Shown here: positions 1-12,280 of the stretch, in pieces
How positions within the stretch are numbered: the first letter of the stretch is position 1
Layout: the number at the start of each line of letters is the position of its first letter
Assembly (NCBI GenBank): GCA_037179335.1
Contig: JAKZHN010000006.1
Span: 1,612,001-1,676,000, forward strand
Length of the DNA stretch: 64,000 bases
Direction of reading: 5' to 3'
Origin: Cyclaneusma minus
Lineage: Eukaryota > Ascomycota > Leotiomycetes > Marthamycetales > Marthamycetaceae
The notes under the pieces: generated by a model
The model's input: the letters and a program-made list of their open reading frames with translations, nothing else
Database searches by the model: none
Told to the model about the DNA's origin: nothing
Position numbers and translations under genes: made by a program

Positions 1-1439
1 ATAAATGGCTTAAAAAATATAATATTTGTTAAAAAGAAATTATAGCATTTGTTATTAAAAGCATTTTTAAAAATATTAAAACGGCTGTAAAAAATATTGA
101 AAATAATATTTGAAAAATTTTAAAAAAGCTTAAAAAGCTTTATTAGCCCCAGAATATAAAAGCCTTTTTTATAATTTAAAGGATTATTTATTTTTTTATT
201 TTAAATTAATATTTTGGTATTAAAAATTTTGCCAGCCGTTTTTAAAAGGCCAATTAAAATTTAAAAGCAATAAATTTAGCCTTTAAAATTTTTAATACTA
301 TTATATTATTTTAATTTTTTTGCAATTTAAATTTAAATTTTTTTATATAAAAAACTATATTTAAAGCCATTAATATTTTTTTATTTATAAAAAACGGTTT
401 TGGTTAAATTACCACTTATTTAATTAAATTTAATATTGTTATTTAAAAAGCCTTTAATTATAAAATCCAGCTAAGCCAAAATAAGAAATTTATTATAGCT
501 TTTTATTAATACCAGCTAAAGCAATTTAATTTTGGTAATAATTGCAATAATAGCAAAATAAATAATAATTTAAATAAATAAAAATAAAAAAATATTAGAA
601 ATGGCAAATAAGGTAAATAAAATAAAGGTGGCAAAAAAAAGAATTGGTGTAAATTATATTAAAAATATAATTATATTAAAGCAAATTATTGATTTTTTAA
701 TTTAAAGCTTTTTAAAAAGCAAATTAGCAAGCTTTTTAAAAAATATAAAAATATAGCCAAAAAAAGCTTTACGCTAGCACAAATAATGCTGGCAAATTAA
801 ATTATTTATTTTAATAAATTCGATATTAATTTTGCCGGCTTTGCTTTTAATATTTTTGCAAATAATAAATGCTATTATATTTATATGGCTTTTAAAGCAT
901 TAATGCTTTAAATTAATTTTGCCGTTATTAATAATATTAGCAATGCTAGCAATAAAATATTTGCCAATATTAAAAATTTGTTTTTTAAATCTTTTTAAAA
1001 TATTTGGCTTTTTAATAGCAAAATTATATTTTTAATTATTGTTTACAAATATAGCTTTATTAAAAAATTAATTAAGCTATATATAAAAAGCCCAATTAAC
1101 GGCTTTGGCAATTATTAAATTATACCAAAATTTAAAGGAATTTATAAGCTATTATATTTGGTAGCTAATAAAAAAATTAATATGCTTTTATTTAATATTT
1201 TTTATAGCCTATAAAATTTTGTTAATTTGATTTTTATATTAATTTTTTAAATTTTAAGCTATATTATTATTTTTGGGCTTAAAAAAGCAAAATTTAAAAG
1301 GGGAATAATATTTTATTTATTTTAATATTAATTTATAAGCTTAATATTATTAATATTTAAATTAAATTAAAATTAATTATATGCATTTTTTTAGCTATAA
1401 TATTTTTTAAAAAAAAATAATTGCTAATATAAATATTTA

Positions 1440-2410
1440 GGCTATATAAATAAAAATAATATTTACAAGCTTTTAAAAGCATTAATTAATATGGTTTTTT
1501 TGCCTAAAAAAAGCTTTTATTATATTTGTGCAGAATTTAGAATTAAAAAATGCCTATATTATAAAAGGCTTAAATATGGTTTAAAATTATTTAAATTATT
1601 TTATATTAATTTATTTGAAAAAGTCGGTTTATCCGATTTTTAAAAAAAATGCTGTTAAATTATTATTATTAATAATTTTATTGGCATAATATAGGCTTTA
1701 TTTATTATTAACCATAAGCAGTTTTTTTTATATTTAAAGCTTTTTTTTATATTTAAAAATATTTGGAAATGCATTGCCAATTTATTAAATTAAATATAGC
1801 CGAAGAATTTATATTTAAAATACTAAAGCTTTATTTTAAAAAAAAAGCATTAATTATAATTATGCGCCAATTGCTTAGCATTAATTAAATAAAATTATAA
1901 AATATAAAATTCGCGTTATTATTAAGCATTTAATTATTATATTTTAGAATTTAAATTTATTATTAAAATTTAAATTTATTATTAAAATTTTGGGCTATTA
2001 TTTTTATTAATATAATTTATTTTCGGAATTTTATTTTTTGCAAAATTTTATTATATTTTTATAAAGCCTGGTATTATATATTACCAAATCCTTTTTATTT
2101 TTAAAAATTTAATTTTAAAGGCTATTATTTTCTACCAAAAAAAATTTGCAAATTAATTAAACGGGGCTTTAATAGCAAAATAGTGGATATTTTTAATAAA
2201 AAATATTGGCTATTTGGTTTTAATAAAAGCTTAAGCTATATTATTTTAAATAAAAAAAATATTTTTATTATATTTAATATTGTATTTAAAAAGAATTTTA
2301 AATGCAATAAACAATTAAATAATAAAACACCGCTTATGCAATTGGAGAAATTAGCCAGCCCTTCGCTATTTGCCTTTAATTTATTTTTTAATAATTTGGG
2401 GTTGGATTAA
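1440..2410 (+). pseudogene. Decayed Ty1/Copia reverse transcriptase-RNase H, copy A
   Basis: No open frame survives across the region, but translating around 1563 gives KRLKYGLK followed by a stop-interrupted stretch. This resembles the Copia RT motif (K)ALYGLKQ plus its following helix. About 640 bases downstream, a short open frame (2183-2410) reads YWLFGFNKSLSYI and ends in LFFNNLGLD. I align this to the Copia RNase H region (SGY-F---ISW---KQ) and its LW-LL--LGL tail. Spacing between the RT and RNase H motifs matches copy B downstream. Most changes are D-to-N or W-to-stop type, as expected from G-to-A mutation. It is non-functional. Limits are approximate and no LTRs were identified for it. 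Confidence 0.5.
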
Positions 2411-2448
2411 AAAAGAAAAGCTATAGCTATTAATTTTTTATTTAAATA

Positions 2449-2957
2449 GGGATTGTCTAACGCGACAACCACTTTTTGCTAAAACGACAACTTCTAACCG
2501 GATTGGGAAAGCGCGCGCACGGGCCACTACCGCAACCAAGCGCTAAACGCGTTTTAGCACCCAAGTATAAAGCTATTTTCTACCACCCCAAATAATATAA
2601 AACTTAAAGCCATATTAGCATTTTATAGATTCAAATTTTTATGCTATTTAATAAAGTTAATTGTATAAAAATTGGTTTATTATAGCCTTTACAATAATTT
2701 GCGGAAATAAATTTCTAAAAAACTATTATTTATTTTAATATTAAATGGGGTTTTGACTTTTTATTATAATTTTTATATTGTTATATTCAGAAAATTTTGG
2801 GCAATTCGAAAAAATAGAGTGCACGCTTTCAGAGTCCATTGAAATGGGCTTATTTATTTAATTTTTTTATTTCGCGGGGAAATCGCGTTTAGCGGCGGTG
2901 GCCCGTGCGTAAAAGTTGTCGTTTTAGCAAAAAGTGGTTGTCGCGTTAGCAATTCCC
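2449..2957. mobile_element. hAT-like MITE with 8-bp target-site duplication
   Basis: A 509-bp non-coding element. Its left end GGGATTGTCTAACGCGACAA matches the reverse complement of its right end (GGGAATTGCTAACGCGACAA) and the match continues for about 45 bp through ...CACTTTTTGCTAAAACGACAACTT. Weaker inverted similarity continues inward (CACGGGCCAC, GCTAAACGCG). The element is flanked by a direct TTTAAATA at 2441-2448 and 2958-2965. An 8-bp duplication is the signature of hAT-superfamily insertion. The interior has no transposase. Its GC-rich tips are strikingly less mutated than the surrounding Copia debris, so it probably inserted later or is too short to trigger RIP. Confidence 0.8.
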
Positions 2958-3529
2958 TTTAAATATTGCTAATTTATAAAAAACCAATATTTGCTAATAC
3001 ATTTTTAAAATTTCGAAATTATAACGCTATTGGTTAAAAATACCAATATTTATATAATTTTAATAGCCTATATTGGCACTATTATAAATATTATTAAATA
3101 AAAAATTAAATTTCCAAATTTTTAATTAATTATAGCAAATTTATATTGGTTTAAATAAAAGGCAATTATAAAAAAAAATTGCTAGCTAATAATAAAATAT
3201 GGTTTATTATTTTTTAAATATAGCTTCAAAGCAGGAAAATGCTTAGAAGCAAATAAATATTTAAAATAAAAAAAGAGCCAAATAGCAAAATTATTTATTA
3301 TAAGGCTAAATAGGTAATTTGTAAATTTAAATAATAATATAAATTTAATTACAAGAAAATTTTTGCCTTAGTAATTAAGCTTATAAGCTATAAGGCTATT
3401 ATAGCCTTAATTGCAATTTTTAATTTTATATTATATTAAATAAATATTAAAACGGCCTTTTTAAATAGCAATATTAAAAAAATATATATATATAAAGCTT
3501 TTTATTAATATTTATAATTTAAATTATAA

Positions 3530-4400
3530 AAAAAAAATGCAAATTTTGCAAAGCTTTATATAATTTAAAGCAATTTCCAAAAATATAATATAAAAGGCTT
3601 ATTGCTTTTTTTAAAATTATTAAATTTAAAGCTTTGGTATTAAATTTTAAAATATTTGCTAAAAAAATTATTTATTGCTATTTATATTAACAATTTATTT
3701 ATTGCAAAAAAATTTAAATGAAATTAATAACGTTAAATAAGCATTTAATAAAAAATTTAATATATTAAATTTTAATAAATACAGCTATTATTTGGGCATA
3801 ATTATAAAAAAAAATTGCCGCAATAAAATGCTTTATTTAAATTAATAAGCTTATATAAAAAAGATTTTTAAAAAATTCAATTATTAAAATTGTTTTTTTT
3901 AATATATTAATAAAAAAAAATAAAATTTAAAAAAAATTCTAATAAAAATCATAATACTAAATTTAAAAAATATTATACAAAAGCTATAGGATTTTTAATA
4001 TACGCTATATTTAAAATACAATTAAATATTGCTTTTTTGGTTTTTTATTTTAATAAATTTATAAAAAAATTTGAAAAAAAAAATATTGAAAAGCTATAAT
4101 TAAAATATTTTACTATTTTTAAAAAATTATTAATTTGGAGCTGGTTTATAAAAGCCCTATACAATTGCTAATTAATTGGATTAATTTCGATTGGGCAAAA
4201 AATATTATTATTTATTGCTTTATATCCGGTTATTTATTTATAATTAATAGCGCATTAATTAGCTAGTTTTTAAAACATTAAATAATAATAGCGCTATTTT
4301 TATATAAAACTAAATTAATAAATTAAATCCAAGCAATTAAAAAAGCTATATAGCTAAAAAGGCTATTTAAAAAGCTTTAAGCCGTTTTAATTAATAATTT
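3530..4400 (+). pseudogene. Decayed Ty1/Copia reverse transcriptase-RNase H, copy B
   Basis: Three Copia landmarks appear in order with frame slips and stops. At about 3547 the frame reads CKALYNLKQFPK, matching KALYGLKQ-P. At about 3680-3710 it reads IAIYINNLFIAK, which is the YVDDLLIA catalytic box with both aspartate codons changed GAT-to-AAT/AAC. At about 4187-4263 it reads FDWAKN followed by ISGYLFIINSALIS, matching the RNase H DADWAGD and STSGYLF...ISW motifs. The paired D-to-N changes in the catalytic box are exactly what C-to-T mutation on the opposite strand produces, so the copy is dead. It lies in the same orientation as copy A, suggesting tandem or nested insertions. Confidence 0.72.
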
Positions 4401-4869
4401 TATAGCGATTATTATTTTTGAAAATAATTAGGGCGCTATAATATTAGCTAAAAATTTACAATTTTATAAATAAATTAAATATATTTAAATTTAGCATTTT
4501 TTATAGGAAATAATAGCTTTAAAAAATAATTAATTTTAAATATACATTAATATAAAAGCAGCTAGCCAATAATTTTATAAAAGCTTTGAAAAAAAATAAG
4601 TTTATTTAATTCAGAAATGCATTGGGGCTAAAAAGGCCATTTTTTTTAGCGCCGTTAAGAAATATCTGGCCAAAAAAGAAAAAAAGAAAAAAAAAATAAG
4701 CCTAGACGGTCGGGAATTTTTTTTTGCGTCCACTTATAAAATGGTTTAAAGGTTTTAATAGGACCGGCCAAGGCTAAATAGCAATAAAAATAATGCCTGC
4801 CAAAATTTGTAAATAGCTTTATTTTTACGGTGCTTAAATTAAATGGAAGTATTAGAATATTATGCCTTA

Positions 4870-5284
4870 GCAATTAGGCATTTAGCTAAACTGGAAGGGT
4901 AGCTAGCGTGGTAAAGTGGTTTAAATATGGCATTTATTTTACGCTTAAACCATTATTTTAATATATTAAAAATCACCCTCTACATGACCAAGTTCAATAC
5001 ATCGGGGCCAGGATACTCGGTCACATCGCTAAGGTACCGCCTCCTCGGTTATCACACTCAGCCAATGATTGATGATGTGGCCCAGGTTCCCCACGTTTTC
5101 CCACGAATCCGGTTCTTTTGTGCGTCGCCAATGACATAGTACCTATCCAAGGCCTCGGTCACCCCACCTGATTTATTTCCACCACGACACAGGATCTGGA
5201 GGGGCACTTGATCGCCTTTCCTCGCGGTCCGTCCCGTTCCGCCCCGAACCTTTTAGCCGCTACCGTTCCGCGTTTACTCATCAT
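4870..5284. other. Transition from AT-rich block to gene island, no gene seen
   Basis: GC content rises within about 100 bases. No supported coding frame was found. The sequence at 4890-4912 (TAGCTAGCGTGGTAAAGTGG) superficially resembles a pol III A box, but no matching B box follows. The GC-rich part from 4990 may include the 3' untranslated region of the minus-strand gene that ends at 5285. Confidence 0.5.
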
Positions 5285-6819
5285 CTAGGTATGAACTATC
5301 CTTCCTCCATCCTCGGCCACCGGTATTTTCTCAATCGAATCCGCCTCCCACTCCGCCCTCTCCCTCCCCTGCCGCTCCAACACCAACTCTGCCTCACTCC
5401 CTGTCCTGTCACACCTCTCACTCCCCGCATCCGCACACCCCACCACCACCGTCCTCATCCCCGTCTTCTGCATCTCAAAGCTTTCTCCATCATTCCCCCC
5501 GCCACCTTCCCCCATTTCCAAATCCCCCACTTCCCGCGTAACACTAACCCTCTCATCAACCCTAATGCCCCCAAACATCGGATTCACCCACCCCTCCGCC
5601 GCCCCATCAATCGAATCAATCCTTTCCCTCCTCGCCGTAGGCTGCATACTGCTCCCCCACTTATATGTTGAATTTCGCACTACCGTATTACTCCTCGAGA
5701 AGAGCGCACGCACTTTTCGTGATTTGAAGAGCGGACCGAGTGTGGGTAGGCATGCGCAGGTCACCGACCAGCAGGATTCTATGAGCGACCAGATCGAGCA
5801 GTAGATTAGTGCACCTATTTTTCTCATTAGCAAAATTCCCTCCTTACTGACGAAACACCGTATTGCTGAATGAAAACCTGTATGGGCCTGCAAAGAGAAT
5901 ATACATACTCCCGTTATGTTCAAAACTCGAATTCGCAAACCAATACCAATAAATCCTCACACTACTCGCCAACACCGCAAAAAACCCCACCCCAAACATC
6001 GCATAAACAGTCCCCTTCTTCCTCCTCGGAATTCTCAGTTTCTTGATCTCTGGTAATGGTAGACATAAGATGCATATATCGAGCACCATGTCAGAAATGG
6101 CAGCGCCGAGGTACATTTCGTTAATGTCGAAATTGTAGGATTGCGAGTTTCCGGTGCGCCAGAAATGGCTGGGAGGGGTTGTTTGGAAGATGGTGAGGAT
6201 GATGAAGGCGATGAGCCAGGAAATCGTGAGGACGAGGAGAGAGCGTGCGCGCAGGAGGAAGGAGGGGAGCGAGAAGATGCGGATGTAGAAGAGGAGGAGG
6301 GAGATTTTCACGAGGGTTGTGGAGAGGATGTAGAGGAGTTGTTGGGCGAAGTTGATCTGTTTGGGTAGAAATTGTCAGGTTTGGCGTGAAAGAGATAGTG
6401 CTTGGTGTTTTGGAGAGAAGGACGGGAAGGGAGTGGAATGGGCGCACTTTGAGAGACATGATGAATGAACCACCGTGACCCATACCCGATCCTGGAGCAT
6501 TTGGGTCTGCATCAGCAGCTCCTTGTGGTGCCTTTCCTTGTGGTACGAAGGATCCTATGGCCCCCACTTCGATTCCCACGATATTCATAATGCCGGACCC
6601 AAGACATACTAGCTGGAAGGTGAGTTAGCTAATGGCCATCCTTGCTTTTTGAATAACACATGCACTCACCCATGCCAAGAGTATGAAGAATTCATCGGCG
6701 TGCAGAGGCCACATAAGGCGTCCTTTCTTCTGAGCGAAGAATCGCAAACATACAAAAAACAGAGAAAGGAGGGGAAAGACGATGCTAACAACGAGCAAAG
6801 AATTCGTCGCGCCGCTCAT
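5285..6819 (-). CDS. Rhodopsin-domain integral membrane protein (fungal, PTH11/DUF-rhodopsin type)
   Basis: Four exons deduced by frame continuity: 6819-6670, 6612-6448, 6356-5909 and 5814-5285, giving 430 residues in one frame. Exon 1 encodes a transmembrane helix followed by HADEFFILLAW, typical of the first two helices of the fungal rhodopsin-like domain. Exon 3 holds the consecutive helices (LLYILSTTLVKISLLLFYIR, then a helix after RARS, then a long AAISDMVLDICILCLPLPEI segment). Exon 4 opens with ALIYCSIWSLIE and CACLPTLGPLF, the conserved end of the domain. The remaining ~120 residues are a hydrophilic, acidic cytosolic tail. All introns have GT/AG ends, with branch-like GCTAAC or GCTAATG in two. 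Such proteins sit in the plasma membrane and some relatives (Pth11) sense surfaces. No ligand can be inferred here. It is the gene nearest the left AT-rich block. Confidence 0.85.
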
Positions 6820-9034
6820 ATTGGCTTTGCGGGGTCATGGGAATCCACTGAGGGATTCCTTTCTGTACTACTCAGTCCTATTGTTCAGAAGCCGTAGTCC
6901 TCGACCTGACAAACGTGGTAAAACCTGCCCGTAAATTCGAAGGTACATTGGCAGAGATGGAAAGATAGAGAAGGTTGGAATGGGAACACAACAATGAAAA
7001 GCTGTGGTGTATTCGCCACTGGGTCATCACTTGAAGAATCAGCTCAATCGAGCTCAGATGCATAACTTAGGGGTTCGCATGCGGCATATTGATTACCTTG
7101 TTATGGGCGTGCTCGAGCATCTCTGACGTTTGGGATCATCATCGAAAGCAGCAGTCAGCACCGTAATTCGCAACTTCAGAATGGGATTTCCGTATGAAGG
7201 TCATCAGGGCTTTGATGATCTCCGCACCCGATCCTCTTCAGCCGGTAAGTGCCATTCATCAAAGCCCCATTCCCACGAATGACAGCATCTCCCATACATT
7301 CAAATGTCTTGGCTTCGGGTTGTGGCTAAACGCTCGGGCCTCCTACCCGTCATTTAAAGCTTGTCTTCTTCGCATTCTCCACTAGTAAGGACCGGGTGAA
7401 ACGCATATAGGAGGCCAAAGCGCGCACCGTGGACGTCGAAATAAACGAGCCTCGGGAATTGACATTTGCACAGACAGCCAGCGGAATTCTTCAGAATAAG
7501 TAGCTGAAGGATTCCGAGGCCGCAAGGACCACTGTATGGCACCCCCACCGATCTCGAATAGATGAACGTGGGGTCGGATGAAGTGCGTGCTCCGTAATGT
7601 CGATATAGAGCGAAACATCGCCTGCCGCATGTGCAGATATTCCCGGTCGACCCCCGCGAAGTGGCATATGCAGGAACGGCAGACACGCACCACTCGGGAA
7701 TATGTGCCGAGGGAGACCAGGGGGAGAATCCAGAACACGCGAAGATTGGTGGTAACGTGCCATCTTGCCGGGATGTAGATTGGGAAACTGGGGACGGTGC
7801 TTCCAATGCGTTCGAGTGATGATTGATGGAGAATGAGAGAATTTCTTTTCATGCTGCACCATCTTCATCCGTTATTTCTGCCGGGAATTTTCCCCGCATT
7901 CCGCAGGAGTGGCATCCGCATAACAGTGAGTTGCCAAGTTTTTTGGACAAAGCGAATACCAGACCGACGGATGACTACATCGCAGGGTCTACAACCCAGA
8001 GTAAATCTCACTTGGCAGCACCAGATCCCCTACCCAGGCCTGGAAACACTCGCTTCTAGTCCGGGCCCGTCCAGAGGGTCAGACTCATCAGCAAAAAACA
8101 GAATAGGCGAAGTAGACGAAACATTTCAATGACGAAACATCTCAGTGATCACAGGATCGTGCCACGTGCCAACTTGTTGCCGAATATAAAGGGATAACAT
8201 ATCCGACCATACCAAACCTGGACACATTTCGAGTGCCCTACTGACTGGGCCCATAGCTTGCTCTTATTGAAACCAGACAAGTTCCTAGTAGAGATCTCAG
8301 GGACCTGGCTGACAATCAGTCCAGTTGAGTCTATTCAGGGTCCAGACTCCAGCCCTATCAGTAAGTCAGGACACCTGGAACATGAAGCAACGATGAATCG
8401 AATAGCAGGAGTACATTACGCACCTCCGGCCATGCGCAACTCCAACACATCCCACCCTTGAGGTGAACACAAAACGAAACATGAACACCCAACTCTCTTA
8501 CTACGAAAAAGAACACAATCGAGGGGCTGGCAAATCGAAGCCGATTCCGCCGATCCAACCGAGCAATCCCTCCGTGCACAGGGCTGGAAAGATGAAACAC
8601 CCCGAGACCCATCTCAACGGTCAGACAGTCAGACCCACCAGCAAAGAATAGATCAGACATGACGCAGTACAGGAATACGAATGATACAGAAACGTTCAAT
8701 AACGAAAGTAAAGACACAGCCCCAAATGCAACCCCATAATTCAAAGGGTCTATCGGCCGCCTTTCCTATAATTGCCGGACAGGATGCGGGAGGAAAGGCT
8801 GTCTATGACATTCAAGTGGTTGGCAAGTGTCTTCATATGTAAGAGAATAGAACCCCAAGAAAACTCGTCAGACTCACCCGCGAAAAGGACAAGAACGCGA
8901 GTAACACAACACCGCCAGATGTCAGGAGGGAAACATCTAATGCGATGCAGATTGCAGTTGCGTAACTCCAAGATCTTGGAATGCGTCGTTTCAATCCGTC
9001 CGTCCATGGAGCCGGAGGACGTCCGGACGGGAAT
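6820..9034. other. Intergenic stretch without a supported gene
   Basis: Overlapping short frames on both strands (for example near 7354-7868) show no recognisable domain, and no start or splice context favours one of them. The stretch around 8080-8900 contains loosely repeated phrases such as CAGACTCA(T/C)C-GC-AA (8083, 8630, 8868), suggesting old duplicated non-coding sequence. A small lineage-specific gene cannot be excluded. Confidence 0.4.
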
Positions 9035-9268
9035 CAATGTGCAACAAAAGCCCCCCAACAAAAGTTCTGTAATTGGCTGGCTAGGACCAAAATGGTTTTG
9101 TTGCACATCGACGAACCGTCCGTCTGCCCGTCTGCTCGTCCGTCTGCTTGCCCGTCTGCTTGTCCATCCGTCCGCCCTCGTCCGCATAGGCATCGATGTG
9201 CAACAAAACCCGGGAGGGGTCATATAATTCGCTAGCTGTAGGATCAAGTCCACTTTGTTGCACATCGA
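9035..9268. repeat. Nested inverted repeats around TTTTGTTGCACATCGA with CCGTCTG-type minisatellite
   Basis: The 16-mer TTTTGTTGCACATCGA at 9096-9111 is exactly inverted at 9193-9208. It encloses a short array of CCGTCTGC/CCGTCCGT words (9114-9186). Two more copies of the same core lie just outside: CAATGTGCAACAAAAG at 9035-9050 and TTTGTTGCACATCGA at 9254-9268. The block could form a large hairpin and resembles a small foldback/MITE cluster. A related TCGATGTG-AACA core recurs at 56.1-56.4 kb. The long frame across 8750-9508 on the minus strand is explained by this repeat and is not called as a gene. Confidence 0.65.
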
Positions 9269-10156
9269 CTGTCCGACCGGACGAGTCCCAAGAGTCCGGA
9301 GACGCCTTCGCAGTAGGAGGTCCACACTGCCTCTTGACAAACTTGCAAAACTACAAAACCCTTTAGAGCCCAGAAACACACCCCCCTTCGGAGCCCTCCA
9401 CAGACCCAGGTAATCCACATCACCTGAGCCGACTCCAGCCAAACCCCAAAATCTCTCACAATTCAAAAATATCGTTGCCCTTCTGATCGCCATGGCCACA
9501 TGGCACACACTTAGCCACTCAAGCTACCAGTATGCACATCCCGTCCACACGATAACGTGTCACAACGTCTCCACGATCCGATCAACACACAGAACCGCAG
9601 TCCGATCACTGTACAGATGCCATTAAACCTCTCATGCCGTATCAATCCCCATCTCCCACGCTACCCATGGGAACCAGACGAGAAGCCAAGGCAGGAAGCA
9701 ATAGCGACATCCGCATCCACACCTATCCTGGGCCTCCACACTTCCTAGAAAGTAGGTACCAGCCCAGCACACGCGCCTCCACATCCTGCAGGCAGAATAG
9801 GTGGTTCCAGCGCAATGTGTTGAATCGAAGTCTCCGAAGAGCTTCAGGTGGGAAAAGACCTCTCGGTCGAGCGCCCGAAGACACTTGAAATTTTGATCTA
9901 CCGCGGGAAATACTGAGATCTCAAGGAGGGAACTCGCCTTGGACTCCACCTTGTCCCGCGGATATTTTTCTGATACAGCACTGTCACAAGCGTTAACCGT
10001 TCACAAAAAAATAAGACCGCGAAAAGATTAGAAGCGTTTCTGCGGCTTTCTAAAAGCCAGAGAAGAAGGGGAAAGGGGGTATTCAGACATCAATTCAACC
10101 TCATCATTCCGTGCCAGCCCGCGTGCCAGTTCGTAGCCACTCACTGGCCCTCAAAC
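9269..10156. other. Intergenic stretch, nothing recognised
   Basis: GC-balanced sequence downstream of the NUP37 stop codon. Only unsupported short frames are present. The last ~150 bases probably include the NUP37 3' untranslated region. Confidence 0.5.
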
Positions 10157-12280
10157 TCACAGCAAGCTCATCTCCGTATCCTCATCATCCCCCGCCATAT
10201 CATCCAACGCACTCTCAATCCCCTCCAACCCCAACTCAACCCCCTTTTTCGGACCAGTGCCATTTCCCATCTTACCATTCATAAACGTAGCCGCGAAATC
10301 CACCTTATTCACCGCACTCGTCTTCTCCCCACCCGCACCACTCGCCTGCCTCAGCTTCTCCGCCAAACCCCCCTTCCAAAAACCACCCCAAGCCCCATCA
10401 TTACCCTCCTGCCGCAAAAGGACCCATCTCTGCTCACCCACCACCACCAGCTCCGTAGTCATCGGCACTCCTCGCCCCTTATACCTCTTTACCACTTCCA
10501 CCGGCAGCACAACCTGCTCAACACCCACGGCCCTCTGCCCTCGCAAATTCACATTCAGCCTCATCATATGGCTTAGTGGCTTTGCGCCAAACAAGTTTCC
10601 TGCTCCCTGTGATGCATTAGCGCCGACTCCCGCAGGGCCCCTGCCCACTTTCGCTTCCCAGAAAGTGCGCAAATTAGGAATGACCGCAAAATAATCATCC
10701 ACCCAAAACACCACACTCTCATCCGGCGCCTTCGTACTCTCGGTTTTCGGCAACAGCGCCACGCTGATCCCTCCCTTGGCAGTCCCATTCTCCCTCTGTG
10801 CAAAAATCCCCGACTCAGCAGTCTTACGTGTACCAGGTGTCATAGGCGCAAATCTTCCTCCCGCAGGTGCAGCTTTTGGCGCAGCAGCTACCATGGAAAG
10901 ACCTTCGAGGTATCCGGAGACGGCGAACTTGGTACGGGAAGAAGCGGATTTGCGGCCGGAGGTGAGGTCGGAGGAGGGGTGGGGGCCGGCGAGGGTGATG
11001 TCCCAGATGCCCCATTCGCCGTCGGAGAGGAGGATGAGGATGGCGCGGCCGGAGAGGATCCATTGGGTGTCGATGATTGGTTTGCGGGTGCCTTTGGGGG
11101 AGAGGGGTGGTAAGTGGGTGTGCGATGAGGAGGAAGTGGATGGGAGGAAGGGGGCGTAGAGGGAGAGGAGCCAGGAGCCTTGGGAGGTTATGGGGAGAGG
11201 CGTGCCGGCGGAGACGGATAGGGAGGGCGTGGTGGAGAGGATGCGGACTGTGGAGGTGCTGTCGGTTACGAGGAGGTGGGAGGAGGATGTGGGGTGGTGG
11301 ATCGAGGGGTTGAAGGATATGTGGGTGGCGGGTGAGGGGAGGTAGTGGGTCTGGGCGGGTTGGGTTTCTTTGGTTATTGAGTAGACGGTGGTTTTGTCTT
11401 TCGTGGATTTGTCGATGCCTATTCGGTGGATGGTGAGGAGGCCGGTGATGTCGCGGGAGATGGAGGCAAGTAGGATGTCCCATTCGCCTGTCGACTCGGG
11501 CTTGGGAGACTTGAAGGTAGGGAGTCCGGCGACCGGTGTTAATTCGTCGGATGTTGCGGCTAGTCTTTCGTTCAAGGTCATCGAAAGACCGTCCGAGGGC
11601 AACCGGCTGATATGAGAAAGTTTCAGCACAGTCTCTCCCCATCTCCCATTCCCTGCATTGGCAGCCGTCATGCTAGACTGTAGATCTAGCCGTTCCTTGC
11701 TTGGGGGTGATGGCGGTGTGAGCGGAAGTGTGACTAGACGAATACTGAGATCTGCACAAGCTATGGCGAAGACAATTTTGTCTTGTAGAATGCCTGGCCT
11801 TGTCGAGGCATCGCCGTATGTGACTGTAGGAGGTGGGACGGCCAACTGTAAAACACTGGTACCGAAGTTGAGGTCGAGAAACTGGACGATTTGCGTAGCA
11901 GACTCTGCATCGGCATCCACATCCTCGAATTCCGGTTTGTCTTCAAATGGCGGCGATTCATCGTCGGAGTCGTCGATCATGATCACATCGTCGACTTTGC
12001 CATTTGTCTTTGCGCTGGTGTCTGGACTCTCAGCCGTCTCGGGCTTGAAGGGTCTGCCACCGCGCCATATGATCCGTGCACCATTCTCGTTTCCCTGTAT
12101 GAGGATATTCGAGCCATTGGGCGATGGGACGGGGTAGGTTTTGGTGGTGTAGATTCGGCTTGAAGCTTCGTAACTGTGAGGATGTTAGATCTGATGCAGA
12201 CGCGGCGACGGGATGGCTGACCTCAACTGGACGATTTCGTCTCTCTGAGATCGTCTGGGAGATGTTATGGCAGAAGGCAT
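10157..12280 (-). CDS. NUP37: Nucleoporin Nup37 (Y-complex WD40-type nucleoporin)
   Basis: Two exons, 12280-12222 and 12173-10157, join in frame (QL + SYEASSR) to give 691 residues. The start MPSAITSPRRSQ is chosen because the short first exon restores the family's N-terminal strand, TYPVPSPNGSNILIQGNENG, followed by IIWRGGRPF, which I recognise from fungal Nup37. The middle contains beta-propeller-like blades (DILLASISRDITGLLTIHRI; WILSGRAILILLSDGEWGIWD). A low-complexity acidic linker (DDSDDESPPFEDKPEF) sits near residue 80. The C-terminus ends in an acidic DDMAGDDEDTEMSLL motif. In other eukaryotes Nup37 binds Nup120/Nup160 in the Y-shaped outer ring of the nuclear pore. The protein is longer than metazoan Nup37, as is usual in filamentous fungi. 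The intron (12221-12174) is short, and the coding sequence appears intact. Confidence 0.82.

Larger units (their letters stand above)
1..4870. other. AT-rich, RIP-like mutated repeat block (left)
   Basis: Very AT-rich sequence with TTAA, TATA and TAAA words throughout and no intact reading frame longer than about 75 codons. It contains recognisable but stop-ridden Copia polymerase segments, a GC-tipped MITE and unassigned degenerate sequence (1-1440, 2966-3530, 4400-4870). The composition changes sharply to gene-like sequence between about 4870 and 4990. This is the expected product of repeat-induced point mutation, or a similar C-to-T process, acting on transposons. The mutation mechanism is an inference. 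Confidence 0.85.

Noticed and set aside
4890..4950. tRNA gene suggested by TAGCTAGCGTGGTAAAGTGG
   Set aside because: No T arm or B box at the right distance and no acceptor pairing.
8750..9508. 252-codon open frame on the minus strand
   Set aside because: It spans the TTTTGTTGCACATCGA inverted repeats and the CCGTCTG array. The peptide repeats FCCT/VQQN phrases produced by the repeat and has no domain, so it is treated as chance.
10257..11642. Several frames over 75 codons overlapping NUP37
   Set aside because: Proline- and arginine-rich shadow translations. NUP37 provides the conserved protein.
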